The position numbers and the translations under genes are program-made. Below, in pieces: positions 35,596-44,821 of a stretch of 64,000 bases of DNA; positions within the stretch are counted from its first letter, which is position 1, and each line of letters starts with the position of its first letter. A model generated the notes under the pieces. It searched no databases. It saw nothing but the letters and a program-made list of their open reading frames with translations, and was not told where the DNA came from. Location: positions 248,001 to 312,000 of the forward strand of contig NZ_CP032703.1 in assembly GCF_007833795.1 (NCBI RefSeq), in the 5' to 3' direction. The stretch is from Candidatus Pantoea soli. Lineage in GTDB: Bacteria; Pseudomonadota; Gammaproteobacteria; Enterobacterales; Enterobacteriaceae.

Positions 35596-36060
35596 TCAGG
35601 CATTCAGCGCCTGCCAGCGCTTATAGACATCAATTGCTGCGGGATCGGCGTGATGCTCCATCGGTAAACGCCGCCGGGCGATGGGCTTCGCATATTCGTC
35701 GTAAAAGGTTTCCAGTTCAAAATACTGGCGATCGTCGCGGTAGTAAGGCGCATAGGCTTCACGCGTGGTGAGATAAACCACTTTGCGCGGGCTGCAGTAA
35801 TAGAGGGCGCCGAGACACATCGGACAGGGACTGGCGAGCACGTAAATATCACAGTCACTGAGGTTTTCGGTCCCCAGATGACGGCAGGCCGCGCGCACCG
35901 CAAGGATTTCAGCGTGTGCGGTCGGGTCACAGGTTTGCGCCACCTGGTTGGCGCTTTCCGCAATCACCTCATTGCCGCGCACGATCACCGTGGCAAACGG
36001 CCGGCCGCCCTGCTCGACATTGTCCAGCGCCAGCTGAATCGTACGTTTAATGATATCCAT
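35596..36060 (-). CDS. Nucleoside/guanine deaminase-like protein
   Basis: A 154-residue zinc deaminase of the cytidine/deoxycytidylate deaminase superfamily. The zinc ligands and catalytic acid are His49 and Glu51 (TAHAEILAVRAAC) and Cys79 and Cys82 (ASPCPMCLGALYYC). The length, and the C-terminal text YYRDDRQYFELETFYDEYAK, resemble the GuaD-type guanine deaminases that act in purine salvage. The substrate is inferred. Confidence 0.85.
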   Translation of the reverse strand: MDIIKRTIQLALDNVEQGGRPFATVIVRGNEVIAESANQVAQTCDPTAHAEILAVRAACRHLGTENLSDCDIYVLASPCPMCLGALYYCSPRKVVYLTTREAYAPYYRDDRQYFELETFYDEYAKPIARRRLPMEHHADPAAIDVYKRWQALNA

Positions 36061-36221
36061 CGTGACTCCCTGTTATCAGTGATATGCGAATAGGCTGTAA
36101 CAAGGTTAGGCAGAGATGCGCAGAATACCAACACCGGCATCGTTTCCCTGCGCCAGCGCGGTTCCCTTCAGCATCCGGTGCGGCAGCGTTGCAGGCTTCG
36201 CTACGCTGCCGCAGCTGAGTA

Positions 36222-36761
36222 TTAACGCTTGCCGGCCCCTGTCATGCTGCTGAATACGCCATCCCGGCGCACCAGCGCATGCAGTAACGCGGCGGCCAGA
36301 TGCATCATGACCGTGACAAACAGCAGCAGCGCCAGCCAGGTATGCAGCGGTCGCAGTAACGCATAAAGCGTGTTGTTGACCGCGGTAATCGGCGGCAGCA
36401 CCAGCCCACCGCCCAGCGTGACAGGGTAACCGGCAGCAGAGAGCATGGCCCAGCCTATCAGCGGTTGCGCCAGCATCAGCAGATAAAGCACCCAGTGCGA
36501 AAGATGCGCAGCAGCGCGCTGCCAGACGGGAATCGAGGCAGGCAGCGCCGGCTGATCCGTGGTAAAGCGCAGCCACAGGCGCACCACGACCAGCAGCAGA
36601 ATCATTACACCCAGCGGTTTATGGATGGCGACCAGCAGGCCGTGCCAGGAAGAGACGGTGGAGACCATCGTCACGCCGATAAACAGCATGGCAATGATGG
36701 CGATGGCCATCAGCCAGTGCAATGCACGCAGCGCCGGATGAAAGGTGGTTACGGATTTCAT
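36222..36761 (-). CDS. Cytochrome b561 family protein
   Basis: A 179-residue inner-membrane dihaem cytochrome with four hydrophobic segments. Candidate haem histidines are in FHPALRALHWLMAIAI, VAIHKPLG, AAHLSHWVLYLLMLAQPLI and ALLRPLHTWLALLLFVTVMM. It moves electrons from quinol to a periplasmic partner. It overlaps the upstream catalase-like gene by four bases, so the two probably form a redox pair, as is common for SrpA-type catalases. Confidence 0.9.
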   Translation of the reverse strand: MKSVTTFHPALRALHWLMAIAIIAMLFIGVTMVSTVSSWHGLLVAIHKPLGVMILLLVVVRLWLRFTTDQPALPASIPVWQRAAAHLSHWVLYLLMLAQPLIGWAMLSAAGYPVTLGGGLVLPPITAVNNTLYALLRPLHTWLALLLFVTVMMHLAAALLHALVRRDGVFSSMTGAGKR

Positions 36762-37813
36762 AGTGTGCGCTCTCCCTGACGGGCCTGTTCTGCGGTGCGG
36801 GCATTATAGGATTTGGCATAGGCTGCCGATCGGGCATTGAGCAGCGGATCATCCGACGCGGCGATGCCGTTCGGCAGGATCAGCGGATCGTAATTGATGT
36901 CATTGCAGGGGCCCTGCTGCTGCGCTTCCGCCTGGTTCAGCACCAGCGTTCCCGCATTGATCGTGGGTCTGTCGGCAGGCCAGGCTTTGCTGGCATCATT
37001 GCTGGCATCGCCGGGGGCGGCAAGGGTCAGGATTAAATCCCACTTCAGCGGGCCGTGCGCCAGACGCTGCTGCAAATCATGCTGGAGAAAATCTGCATCC
37101 TGCCGGTCAGCGGCCGTGATGGCGCTGGCCGGCGTGTGCGGCACCATGCTCCAGCGGACGCGTTGCTGATGGCCTGCTGCATCCTCCAGGACAAACGCGT
37201 TTAAGCTGTTATACCGGTCGCTGGCCCAGCTGGAGGAAGGCACGAACTGCTTTGCCCAGGCAAAAAAGGGCTGTGCTTCCGGATGCGCAGCCAGAAAAGC
37301 CTGCAGTTTTTGCGGGTCCGGTTTTCCGGTGGCGGGATCGGGCCGGGTGGCGCTTTGTAACTGATAAAAGCCTGCCGGTGTCGCCACCGGGAAAAACGGC
37401 ATCGCGTTCATGCCGGTACGCCACTGCTCACCATTCGGCTGCTGAAAAGCCAGCGCCAGGCTGCGGACTGGCACCGCATAATCCGGCGCCTGCGGATTTC
37501 CCCCGGCAATGGCAAAGCGCCCGGTCACCGGTATCCGTCCCGCGGCAAACACCGCAGCTTTAGAGAGCGTGCTGGCGTTACCGTTAGCGTCAAATTCTCC
37601 GACCACGCATATCCCTTTGGCATGGTTGCGCCGGAAACCCGCATGTTTGCCGCCCGACTGCTGCAGCACATCCACCAGCTTATCGGCGCTCAGGCGCTGA
37701 GGGGTTAACCAGCCCCCGGCCCACAGGAAAAAAACAGTAACGAACAGCGGAATCAGACCAACCAGCGCCAGACGAACTAATCGCTGGCGCGTTGACAGCG
37801 GAGTGTTATGCAT
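36758..37813 (-). CDS. SrpA-like catalase-family haem protein, membrane-anchored
   Basis: About 351 residues, a minimal catalase-fold protein. An N-terminal hydrophobic anchor (LALVGLIPLFVTVFFLWAGG) suggests that the body is periplasmic. NHAKGICVVGEFDANGNAS corresponds to the distal histidine region and DPLLNARSAAYAKSYNAR to the proximal tyrosine region. Such proteins show catalase or peroxidase activity with cytochrome b561 as a neighbour. ATG 37813 is preferred to GTG 37825; the ribosome site is weak in both cases. Confidence 0.85.
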   Translation of the reverse strand: MHNTPLSTRQRLVRLALVGLIPLFVTVFFLWAGGWLTPQRLSADKLVDVLQQSGGKHAGFRRNHAKGICVVGEFDANGNASTLSKAAVFAAGRIPVTGRFAIAGGNPQAPDYAVPVRSLALAFQQPNGEQWRTGMNAMPFFPVATPAGFYQLQSATRPDPATGKPDPQKLQAFLAAHPEAQPFFAWAKQFVPSSSWASDRYNSLNAFVLEDAAGHQQRVRWSMVPHTPASAITAADRQDADFLQHDLQQRLAHGPLKWDLILTLAAPGDASNDASKAWPADRPTINAGTLVLNQAEAQQQGPCNDINYDPLILPNGIAASDDPLLNARSAAYAKSYNARTAEQARQGERTL

Positions 37814-38030
37814 AGACAGGCTCACAGTAAGATAACTGACAGTGCGCAGCGGTGATGTACCGCATGGCGCAGAAAAGTTCGGCTGACCGGCTTCCCTTCC
37901 CGCATGGCGGCCTCACCGCCGGGAGCGTGTCGAAAGAAACCGGTATTGCAGGCAGAGAGAATATCTGCCCTGCTGAAGCCAGAACGCAATCGCTTGCCGC
38001 CCCACTCTAGCCAATAAACCGGCGGCAGCC

Positions 38031-39095
38031 TTAACCTGCCGGGTCACCGCTGCCGCGCGCGGTCAGATCCGGCGCTGACCACCAGTCGGGCTGTGTCTGA
38101 GGCTGCAGCAAATCGATGCCCTGGCCCAGCATTGGCAGACAGAGCGCAACATTACGCGCCGCGGCCAGCCGGACAATCTGCTGCAGCGGATCGTCCCAGC
38201 GATGAAAAGCCAGATCGAACGTGGCGTTATGGATGGGAAACAGCCAGCGGGCGTTGAGATCCACTGATGCCTGCAGCGTATCGGCGGGCTGCATATGAAT
38301 ATCGGCCCAGCGCGGGTCATAGGCACCATTCTCCAGAAACACCGCATCAAATGGACCAAACCGGCGGCCAATGGTTTTGAACCCGTCGAAGTAGCCGGAG
38401 TCGCCGCCTAAAAACAGTTTCAGCCCGGGCATCAGCAGCGTCCACGAACACCAGAGGTGCTTATTGCCGTCAAATAATCCCCGCCCGGAAAAGTGCTGAG
38501 TCGGCGTACAGACGAAGCGAATCCCGGCAATGTCCTGCGCCTGCCACCACGCCAGCTGCGTGATTTTTGCCGCCGCGATGCCCCACTTCACCAGCAGATC
38601 GCCCACACCCAGCGGCGTAATAATATGGTTAACCCGATCGTTCAGCTGCAGCAGAGCATGGCGATCCAGATGATCGTAATGATCGTGCGTCAGAATCACG
38701 CCTTCCAGCGGCGGCAACGCACTCAGCGCAATCGGTGCCGGCTGAAAGCGCTTCGGCCCCAGCCAGCGAAACGGCGACGCGCGCTCTGCAAATACCGGGT
38801 CAACCAGCCAGTAGCGACCGGAGAGTTTCAACAGCAGCGAGGAGTGTCCCAGGCGGAAAACGCTGTGCGCGGCGGCGTCAGCCAGCGCCTGCGTGGTAAT
38901 GGGCTGTACCGGCAACGCCCTGTCCGGCACGGTATCGGCCGGCTTGTTGAAGAAAAAATCCCACATGATCCTGCTGAAGCCCGCCAGTCCCGGCTGCTGC
39001 CGCGGCCTGGCATTGTGAAACCGTTTGCCATCAAAATGCGCTGGCTGCGCATCACCGGGCAGCTGGCCGGCGGCGGTGTCTGCATCATTAAACAT
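38031..39095 (-). CDS. Metallo-beta-lactamase-fold hydrolase (UlaG/NAPE-PLD-like)
   Basis: About 354 residues. The metal site motif is ILTHDHYDHLDRHALLQL, followed by TPTQHFSGRGLFDGNKHLWC and LFLGGDSGYFDGFKTIGRRF, the pattern of UlaG/NAPE-PLD-type hydrolases. It starts at ATG 39095; GTG 39143 would add 16 residues. The N-terminal PGLAGFSRIMWDFFFNKPAD is typical of the bacterial relatives of NAPE-PLD. The substrate is unknown. Confidence 0.87.
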   Translation of the reverse strand: MFNDADTAAGQLPGDAQPAHFDGKRFHNARPRQQPGLAGFSRIMWDFFFNKPADTVPDRALPVQPITTQALADAAAHSVFRLGHSSLLLKLSGRYWLVDPVFAERASPFRWLGPKRFQPAPIALSALPPLEGVILTHDHYDHLDRHALLQLNDRVNHIITPLGVGDLLVKWGIAAAKITQLAWWQAQDIAGIRFVCTPTQHFSGRGLFDGNKHLWCSWTLLMPGLKLFLGGDSGYFDGFKTIGRRFGPFDAVFLENGAYDPRWADIHMQPADTLQASVDLNARWLFPIHNATFDLAFHRWDDPLQQIVRLAAARNVALCLPMLGQGIDLLQPQTQPDWWSAPDLTARGSGDPAG

Positions 39096-39224
39096 TGCTA
39101 TTTTACCTGACGGGATGGGTAGTCCAGAATAGCCGCTCCGCACCGCAACAACATCGCCATACGGGCGATTTCGCTGACGGTTACACAGCTTTTACTGGAC
39201 TTTTACAACGTGATACGAGGGAAA

Positions 39225-39557
39225 ATGAAACGCTTATTTGTTTACGGCACCCTGCAACCCGGACATGCCAATGCGCATATTCTGGAACAGCTGGGCGGCG
39301 AATGGCAGGCAGGCACGGTGCGCGGCACCTATTATGCCCGCGGCTGGGGCGCCGCCGCAGATTTCCCCGGTATTGTGCTGGATGACGAGGCAGCAGACGT
39401 GCGCGGCTATCTGTTTAGTTCACCGCAGCTGGAGCAGCACTGGCCAATGCTGGATGAGTTTGAGGCGGGTTACGATCGCGTCAAAGTCACGGTTACGACC
39501 ACCGCCGGTGAGCGCATCGCGGCCTGGATCTACCAGCTGCAGCCGCGCAGCGCCTGA
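39225..39557 (+). CDS. Gamma-glutamylcyclotransferase-like protein
   Basis: A 110-residue protein with the substrate loop of the GGCT-like fold at the N-terminus (KRLFVYGTLQPGHANA) and the catalytic-acid region LDEFEAGYDRVKVTV. It resembles the YtfP/AIG2 group of small single-domain proteins whose activity is mostly untested. ATG 39225 is chosen because GAGGGAAA precedes it. Confidence 0.85.
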   Translation: MKRLFVYGTLQPGHANAHILEQLGGEWQAGTVRGTYYARGWGAAADFPGIVLDDEAADVRGYLFSSPQLEQHWPMLDEFEAGYDRVKVTVTTTAGERIAAWIYQLQPRSA

Positions 39558-39622
39558 CCGCTGCGCAGCGCAGAATCCTGCTGAATCCTCTACGCTTATC
39601 TTCATCACCCTGAGGATACGCC

Positions 39623-40426
39623 ATGATTAAAATCTGCACCGCCTGCGGGACGGCTTACGAAGAGCAGGATCGCATCATTGAACACTGCGCCATCTGTGAA
39701 GACGCGCGCCAGTTTGTCCCCGCCAGCGGCCAGCAGTGGACCTCTCCGGACGCGCTGCGGGCGACCCATCGCAACATGTGGCAGCAGCCGGAACCGGGCT
39801 TGCTTAGCCTGCAGACCGTGCCGGCTTTCGCCATTGACCAGCGTGCCTTCCTGCTTCAGACCGCGCACGGTAATGTACTGTGGGACTGTATCGCCCACCT
39901 TGATGACGCCACCTGTACCCTGATTCAGGCGCTGGGTGGCATTGCCGCCATTGCTATCTCGCATCCGCATTATTACACCACGCAGCGGGAGTGGGCGGCG
40001 GCTTTTAACGCGCCGGTCTGGCTGCACGCTGACGATCGCCAGTGGATTATGTCTCCGGGCGCGCATATCCGGCTCTGGCACGGCGATAGCATGGCGCTGA
40101 TGCCGGAGGTAACGCTGCTGCGCGCTGGCGGGCATTTTGCCGGTGGCACCGTGCTGCACTGGGCGCGCGACGAAGGCGTGCTGCTGACCGGCGATATCCT
40201 GCAGGTCACGCCCGGCGCCGATCGCGTCTCGTTTATGTGGAGCTATCCCAATATGCTGCCGCTGGCGGCCGCAACGGTGCGTGACATGATGACGCGGCTG
40301 GAGCCACTGTCTTATCAGCGCCTGTATGGCGCTTTCGCCGGGCGTGAAATCATCGGCAACGCGCAATCACGCGTGCGCGCATCCGCGCAACGCTATCTGG
40401 CCTGTCTGGAAGATCCGCACTGCTGA
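39623..40426 (+). CDS. MBL-fold protein with N-terminal zinc ribbon
   Basis: A 267-residue protein. The N-terminus has two CxxC pairs (KICTACGTAYEE and HCAICEDARQF), a zinc or iron knuckle. The rest is a metallo-beta-lactamase fold with an altered metal motif (AISHPHYYTTQREWA instead of HxHxDH) and LLTGDILQVTPGADRVSFMW. The loss of the Asp-His pair means that hydrolase activity is uncertain. A single gene, 65 bases after the cyclotransferase-like gene. Confidence 0.82.
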   Translation: MIKICTACGTAYEEQDRIIEHCAICEDARQFVPASGQQWTSPDALRATHRNMWQQPEPGLLSLQTVPAFAIDQRAFLLQTAHGNVLWDCIAHLDDATCTLIQALGGIAAIAISHPHYYTTQREWAAAFNAPVWLHADDRQWIMSPGAHIRLWHGDSMALMPEVTLLRAGGHFAGGTVLHWARDEGVLLTGDILQVTPGADRVSFMWSYPNMLPLAAATVRDMMTRLEPLSYQRLYGAFAGREIIGNAQSRVRASAQRYLACLEDPHC

Positions 40427-40475
40427 CCCCCGCCGCTGGTTGAATAAGCAGCAGTCGCACCGCAAACGGATGTAC

Positions 40476-40494
40476 AGACGTCCAGACGTATAAT
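40476..40494 (+). promoter_or_regulatory. Tandem MetJ boxes with -10 element
   Basis: AGACGTCC at 40476-40483 and AGACGTAT at 40484-40491 are two adjacent eight-base met boxes, each seven of eight to AGACGTCT. The -10 hexamer TATAAT (40489-40494) overlaps the second. MetJ with S-adenosylmethionine would block this promoter, 38 bases before the metQ-like start. Confidence 0.75.
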
Positions 40495-40531
40495 ATAGTC
40501 CGGTTCTCTGCTTAAAAAGGACACGGACCCA

Positions 40532-41332
40532 ATGAAGAACATACTGCTCACTGCCCTGCTGGCTGCCTCTGTTTCATTGCTCAGCGCGTGCGACCAGAAT
40601 AACGACAGTAAAATAAAAGTGGCCATCAACACCGGGCCGGATGAAGCCCTGTGGCAAACGGTGAAGCAGGTTGCGCATGACAAGTATCAGCTGGATGTGG
40701 ATGTCATTGCGTTTAACGATTACGTACAGCCCAACGAAGCGCTGTTCAATAAAGACGTGGATGCCAACGCCTTCCAGAGCCTGCCGTATCTGGAGATGCA
40801 GTCAAAAGAGCGCGGCTATAAATTCGCCGTCATCACCAATACGTTTGTGTTCCCGATTGCCGGCTACTCGCGCAAAATCAAATCCCTGAAAGCGTTGCCA
40901 GACGGGGCAACCATCACCCTGTCGAACGAAGCGACGACGCTCGGACGCAGCCTGTTGCTGCTGCAGGCGCAGGGACTGATCAAAGTGAAACCGGAGGCGG
41001 GCCTGCTGCCGACGACGCTGGATATCACCGACAACCCGAAAAAGCTTAAATTTGTCGAGGTGGATACGCCGCAGCTGGCGCGCACGCTGGACGATCCGCA
41101 GGTCTATATTTCCATCATCAATAACAACTTCGCGGCGCTGGTGAACCTCTCCGCTTCGCGTGACGGCATGTTTATGGAAGGCAAAGCGTCGCCGTACGTC
41201 AACGCCATCGTGGCGCGTGAAGACAACAAAGACAGCGCAAACGTGCAGAAGCTGAAAGAGGCATTCCGTTCGCAGGCCGTGCTGGATAAGGCCAACGAGC
41301 TTTATAAAGGCGATATCATCAAAGGCTGGTAA
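40532..41332 (+). CDS. metQ: MetQ/NlpA-family D/L-methionine-binding lipoprotein
   Basis: A 266-residue lipoprotein. The signal peptide ends in a lipobox (VSLLSACDQ, Cys20), and the body has the NlpA family pattern (DVIAFNDYVQPNEALFNKDV, DANAFQSLPYLEMQSKERGY, DDPQVYISIINNNFA). It should bind methionine or a related compound at the inner membrane for a MetNI-type importer. metN and metI are not adjacent, so it is an orphan binding protein like E. coli nlpA. The MetJ boxes upstream support a methionine role. Confidence 0.88.
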   Translation: MKNILLTALLAASVSLLSACDQNNDSKIKVAINTGPDEALWQTVKQVAHDKYQLDVDVIAFNDYVQPNEALFNKDVDANAFQSLPYLEMQSKERGYKFAVITNTFVFPIAGYSRKIKSLKALPDGATITLSNEATTLGRSLLLLQAQGLIKVKPEAGLLPTTLDITDNPKKLKFVEVDTPQLARTLDDPQVYISIINNNFAALVNLSASRDGMFMEGKASPYVNAIVAREDNKDSANVQKLKEAFRSQAVLDKANELYKGDIIKGW

Positions 41333-41374
41333 TCGTCTGGAGCGGCGGCGCATTGACGCTGCCGCCCACGCACC

Positions 41375-41399
41375 GGCCGCCTCTGCAGGCGGCCGTTTT
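41375..41399 (+). terminator. Terminator after metQ
   Basis: GGCCGCCT and AGGCGGCC form a perfect eight-pair stem with the loop CTGC, followed by GTTTT. Confidence 0.85.
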
Positions 41400-41413
41400 G
41401 CACGGTCTGTGCG

Positions 41414-42526
41414 CTATTTAAAATCCACTTCCATCAGTTCCGCCAGCGTAGCGTCACGCGTTGACGCCACACAATGATGCAGATAATCGGTGAATTTCGA
41501 CGAAGGCGGCATGCCCAGCGCCAGCAGCTTTTCGTTGCTGAACACCACATTCAGGCGGGAAAAATGGCCATACAGCTTCATCGCCCGCAGCACGATGCGC
41601 TCGTTGCACGGCCCGAACAGTGCCGGGAAACGGCTTTTGCTTTCGCTCAGCTGGCGATAATTCACCTTCTGATAGCGATCGCCGAGCGGCAGCTGGCCTG
41701 ACGCGCGCGCCATCGCCCGATCAATCTCCGCGAAAGTGACGCTGCTGTTCTCACCCGCTGAGATATGAATAATGGTTTTTTCAATCTGCTCTGCGTTCAG
41801 CAGCAGCTCCAGTGCATCGGCGCAGTAATCCACCGGTACTACGTCTATACGGTCTTCCAGTTCACACATAAATTCGCCCAGCGCCAGCGCCATGCGGAAC
41901 ACCCAGAAAATGCTGGGCGATGGCGAGCAGCCGTGCCGGGAGTGGCCCACAACAATCGACGGCCGCGCAATCACCAGCGGCAGCGTTGGCAGCGATTCCA
42001 GCATCATCTTTTCTACCGTCGCCTTGCTCCAGGTGTACTCGACAATATGCTGATCGCGCAGCGTATCCAGCTCGTTTTCCGTGACCAGCGTGTTGGCCTG
42101 CGGCGCACAGGACATGGCGGTGCCGACATGAATAAAACGCTGCAGACCGGCAACCCGGCTCATCCGGCTGGCGAGGCGGAAGGTGCCTTCCACATTCACT
42201 TTCCAGATCAGCGGATTGTTGCCAAAGGAGGCCACCGCCGCACAGTTAAGCACGTGCGTCACGCTATCAAGGCGCGCATCGTCCAGAAACTGCGCCGGGG
42301 CGGCCAGATCGCCTGACAAAATATTTTCCGGCGTCAGTTGCGCCAGCTGCTGCGCGCTCAGGCCAAATTTTGCCAGGTTGGCGCGCACGCGGGCTAACCC
42401 CTCTTCCGCTGATCGGCTGCGCACCAGCAGCAACAGCGTGTGCGCTTCCTCTTTTTTTAACAGATTGACAGTGACGGCACCGCCAAGGAAACCGGTGGCA
42501 CCGGTGATCAGAATGGTTTTCATCAT
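41414..42526 (-). CDS. NAD-dependent reductase, thioester-reductase/fatty acyl reductase type SDR
   Basis: About 370 residues, an extended short-chain dehydrogenase of the NAD_binding_4 type. The Rossmann motif is at the start (ILITGATGFLGGAVTVNLL), and ARPSIVVGHSRHGCSPSPS and VVPVDYCADALELLLNAEQI are typical of this group. The catalytic Tyr-x-x-x-Lys is in VEYTWSKATVEKM. Such enzymes reduce thioesters to aldehydes or act on nucleotide sugars; the substrate is not evident. Two ATGs (42526 and 42523) are possible starts; ATG 42565 is also open. Confidence 0.78.
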   Translation of the reverse strand: MMKTILITGATGFLGGAVTVNLLKKEEAHTLLLLVRSRSAEEGLARVRANLAKFGLSAQQLAQLTPENILSGDLAAPAQFLDDARLDSVTHVLNCAAVASFGNNPLIWKVNVEGTFRLASRMSRVAGLQRFIHVGTAMSCAPQANTLVTENELDTLRDQHIVEYTWSKATVEKMMLESLPTLPLVIARPSIVVGHSRHGCSPSPSIFWVFRMALALGEFMCELEDRIDVVPVDYCADALELLLNAEQIEKTIIHISAGENSSVTFAEIDRAMARASGQLPLGDRYQKVNYRQLSESKSRFPALFGPCNERIVLRAMKLYGHFSRLNVVFSNEKLLALGMPPSSKFTDYLHHCVASTRDATLAELMEVDFK

Positions 42527-42719
42527 CTTAATAGAGCGATCCGCAGTAGCAGTAATGGCTGGCATCGACTCTAAGCGGCGCTGCTTAAATGACGATTAAA
42601 TCGTCCCGGCGGACACCCCGGGTTCTTGCAGGTTGGTGAGGCGCGGTTTAACTCTGTGTAAATGTGTAACCGCGCAGCGCGCCAGGTGCAGGCTGCCGTC
42701 CGCAGCAAAAATGCGCAGC

Positions 42720-42762
42720 GGTGTAAAAATGGTGTAAAAATATCAGCGGTTGGTATAAAAAT
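42720..42762 (+). repeat. Helically phased GGTGTAAAAAT repeats upstream of kup
   Basis: GGTGTAAAAAT begins at 42720 and 42731, and GGTATAAAAAT at 42752, steps of 11 and 21 bp, so all three face the same side of the helix. They lie between the divergent reductase gene and kup, before a possible -10 (CATAAT at 42780-42785). A regulator-binding array or intrinsic bend are possible readings. Confidence 0.55.
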
Positions 42763-42897
42763 CGTGGTCAGAAAAACGCCATAATCTAGGCGCAACGCCG
42801 TGAAAGCGCTATGTTTGCCAGCATTTATCGCTGTGCTGCAGGCCATCGCCTTTCGCCCGCCCGGCACCCCCTTCACTTGCCATTTAGCAGGAATGTT

Positions 42898-44766
42898 ATG
42901 AGTCAAACAGAGAAGCCGTCGCTGCCCGCGGGTATGCTGGCTGCTGCCGGGATCGTTTTTGGTGATATCGGCACCAGCCCGCTTTATACCCTGAAAGAGT
43001 GCCTGTCGATTCTGCCCGGCAACGGCGCCTCACCGGTGGCGGTGATGGGCTTTTTATCGCTGATCTTCTGGGCGCTGACGCTGATCGTCACCCTGAAATA
43101 TGTCTGTTTTGTGATGCGAGCGGACCACGACGGTGAAGGCGGCATTCTGACGCTGATGTCGCTGGCGCGCCGTCACGTCAGTGCCCGCATCGGCCATGTG
43201 ATTATGCTGGCCGGCCTGATTGGTGGCGCGTTTTTCTATGGCGACGGCATCATTACGCCGGCGATCTCGGTGCTTTCTGCCATTGAAGGGATTGAGGTGG
43301 TATCACCGGAACTGGAGAAATACGTGGTGCCACTGGCGGTGGTGATCCTGACACTGCTGTTTATGATCCAGAAACACGGTACAGAGAAGGTCAGCCGGGT
43401 GTTTGGTCCGGTCATGTTCCTGTGGTTCCTGACGATTGGCGTGCTGGGCGTGCGCGGCATCCTGCTGAATCCGCAGGTGTTACAGGCGCTGAACCCGGCC
43501 ATGGCGGTGACGTTTCTGCTTGGCCACAAAGCGCTGGCGTTCGCCGCGCTGGGCATGGTGGTGCTGGCGGTCACCGGTGCCGAAGCGCTCTATGCGGATA
43601 TGGGCCACCTTGGCAAAACCCCCATCCGTCTGGCCTGGCTGGTGATGGCAATGCCCGCTCTGGTGCTGAACTATTTTGGCCAGGGCGCGCTGGTGCTGGC
43701 AGATGCGCAGGCGCTCAACAACCCCTTCTTTAACCTGGCACCGGGCTGGGGGCAGATCCCGTTAATTGTGCTCTCGACGCTGGCGACGGTCATTGCGGCG
43801 CAGTCGGTGATTTCCGGCGTTTACACCCTGACGCATCAGGCCATTCGTCAGGGCTTTCTGCCGCCGATGCGCATCATCTTTACCTCACACACCGAGTCGG
43901 GTCAGATTTACATTCCGGTGGTTAACTGGCTGCTGTTTGTTGCCGTCACCGTGATTGTGCTGGCGTTTCGCCAGTCGTCCGCCCTCTCCTCGGCTTACGG
44001 TATCGTGGTCACCGGCACCATGGTGATCACCGCCTGCCTTGCCGGGGTTGTTGCGCTGCGTAACTGGCGCTGGCCGCTGCCGCTCGCGCTGCTTTTTCTG
44101 CTGTGTATGCTGGTGATCGATGTGCCGCTGTTTGCCGCCAACCTGATGAAGCTGCTCTCCGGCGGTTGGGTGCCGGTGCTGCTGGCGCTGACCATGATGG
44201 GGCTGATGCTGATCTGGAGCACAGAGCGCAACCGCTTGATCCGGCGTCTTAATAACGATCAGGAAAGCCTGTATGCCCTGGTCAAATCGCTGGAAAAACA
44301 TCCGCCCAATCGCGTGGACGGCACCGCTATTTTCCTGGCGCGCCGGGAGTTTGAAATTCCGCAGGCGCTGCTGCATAACCTGAAACACAATCGCGTCCTG
44401 CATCGGCGCGTGATGCTGCTGCATATTCGCACCACCGAGACGCCGCGCGTCCATAATCAGCAGCGCATCACCCTGAATCAGCTCTCTTCGTCGTTCTGGC
44501 AGGTAACGGCGGCTTATGGCTGGCGCGAAGTGCCGCCAATGGCGGAAATCCTGCACCTGTGCGGCCTGCTGGGCTTTGGCTGCACCGTCAACGAAGCCTC
44601 TTTCTTTACGTCGCATGACACGCTGGTAATGAAAAAGCGCAAAGGGCTGGCACGTATTCGCGGCGGTATTTTTCACTTCTGCCAGCGTAACGCGCTGCGC
44701 GCGCATGAGCAGTTTAATATCCCGCCCAATCGCGTTATTGAACTGGGCGGGCAGCGCGAATTCTGA
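42898..44766 (+). CDS. kup: Low-affinity potassium transporter Kup
   Basis: A 622-residue inner-membrane K+ uptake protein, the same length as E. coli Kup. The N-terminus MLAAAGIVFGDIGTSPLYTL is the family signature, and about 12 transmembrane segments follow, then a cytoplasmic C-terminal domain from about residue 450. ATG 42898 is chosen because AGCAGGAA precedes it and it matches the family start; an upstream ATG (42811) would add 29 atypical residues. Confidence 0.96.
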   Translation: MSQTEKPSLPAGMLAAAGIVFGDIGTSPLYTLKECLSILPGNGASPVAVMGFLSLIFWALTLIVTLKYVCFVMRADHDGEGGILTLMSLARRHVSARIGHVIMLAGLIGGAFFYGDGIITPAISVLSAIEGIEVVSPELEKYVVPLAVVILTLLFMIQKHGTEKVSRVFGPVMFLWFLTIGVLGVRGILLNPQVLQALNPAMAVTFLLGHKALAFAALGMVVLAVTGAEALYADMGHLGKTPIRLAWLVMAMPALVLNYFGQGALVLADAQALNNPFFNLAPGWGQIPLIVLSTLATVIAAQSVISGVYTLTHQAIRQGFLPPMRIIFTSHTESGQIYIPVVNWLLFVAVTVIVLAFRQSSALSSAYGIVVTGTMVITACLAGVVALRNWRWPLPLALLFLLCMLVIDVPLFAANLMKLLSGGWVPVLLALTMMGLMLIWSTERNRLIRRLNNDQESLYALVKSLEKHPPNRVDGTAIFLARREFEIPQALLHNLKHNRVLHRRVMLLHIRTTETPRVHNQQRITLNQLSSSFWQVTAAYGWREVPPMAEILHLCGLLGFGCTVNEASFFTSHDTLVMKKRKGLARIRGGIFHFCQRNALRAHEQFNIPPNRVIELGGQREF

Positions 44767-44796
44767 TGCCGCAAGCCGCGATACTGCCTCTTTCCG

Positions 44797-44821
44797 GCCG
44801 CCCTTTGTGGCGGCTTTTTTA
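44797..44821 (+). terminator. Terminator after kup
   Basis: GCCGCC-CTTTGT-GGCGGC stem-loop followed by six T, 31 bases after the kup stop. Confidence 0.9.

Noticed and set aside
43885..44706. 273-residue open frame antisense to kup
   Set aside because: Gln- and His-rich shadow of the transporter C-terminus; no recognisable motif.
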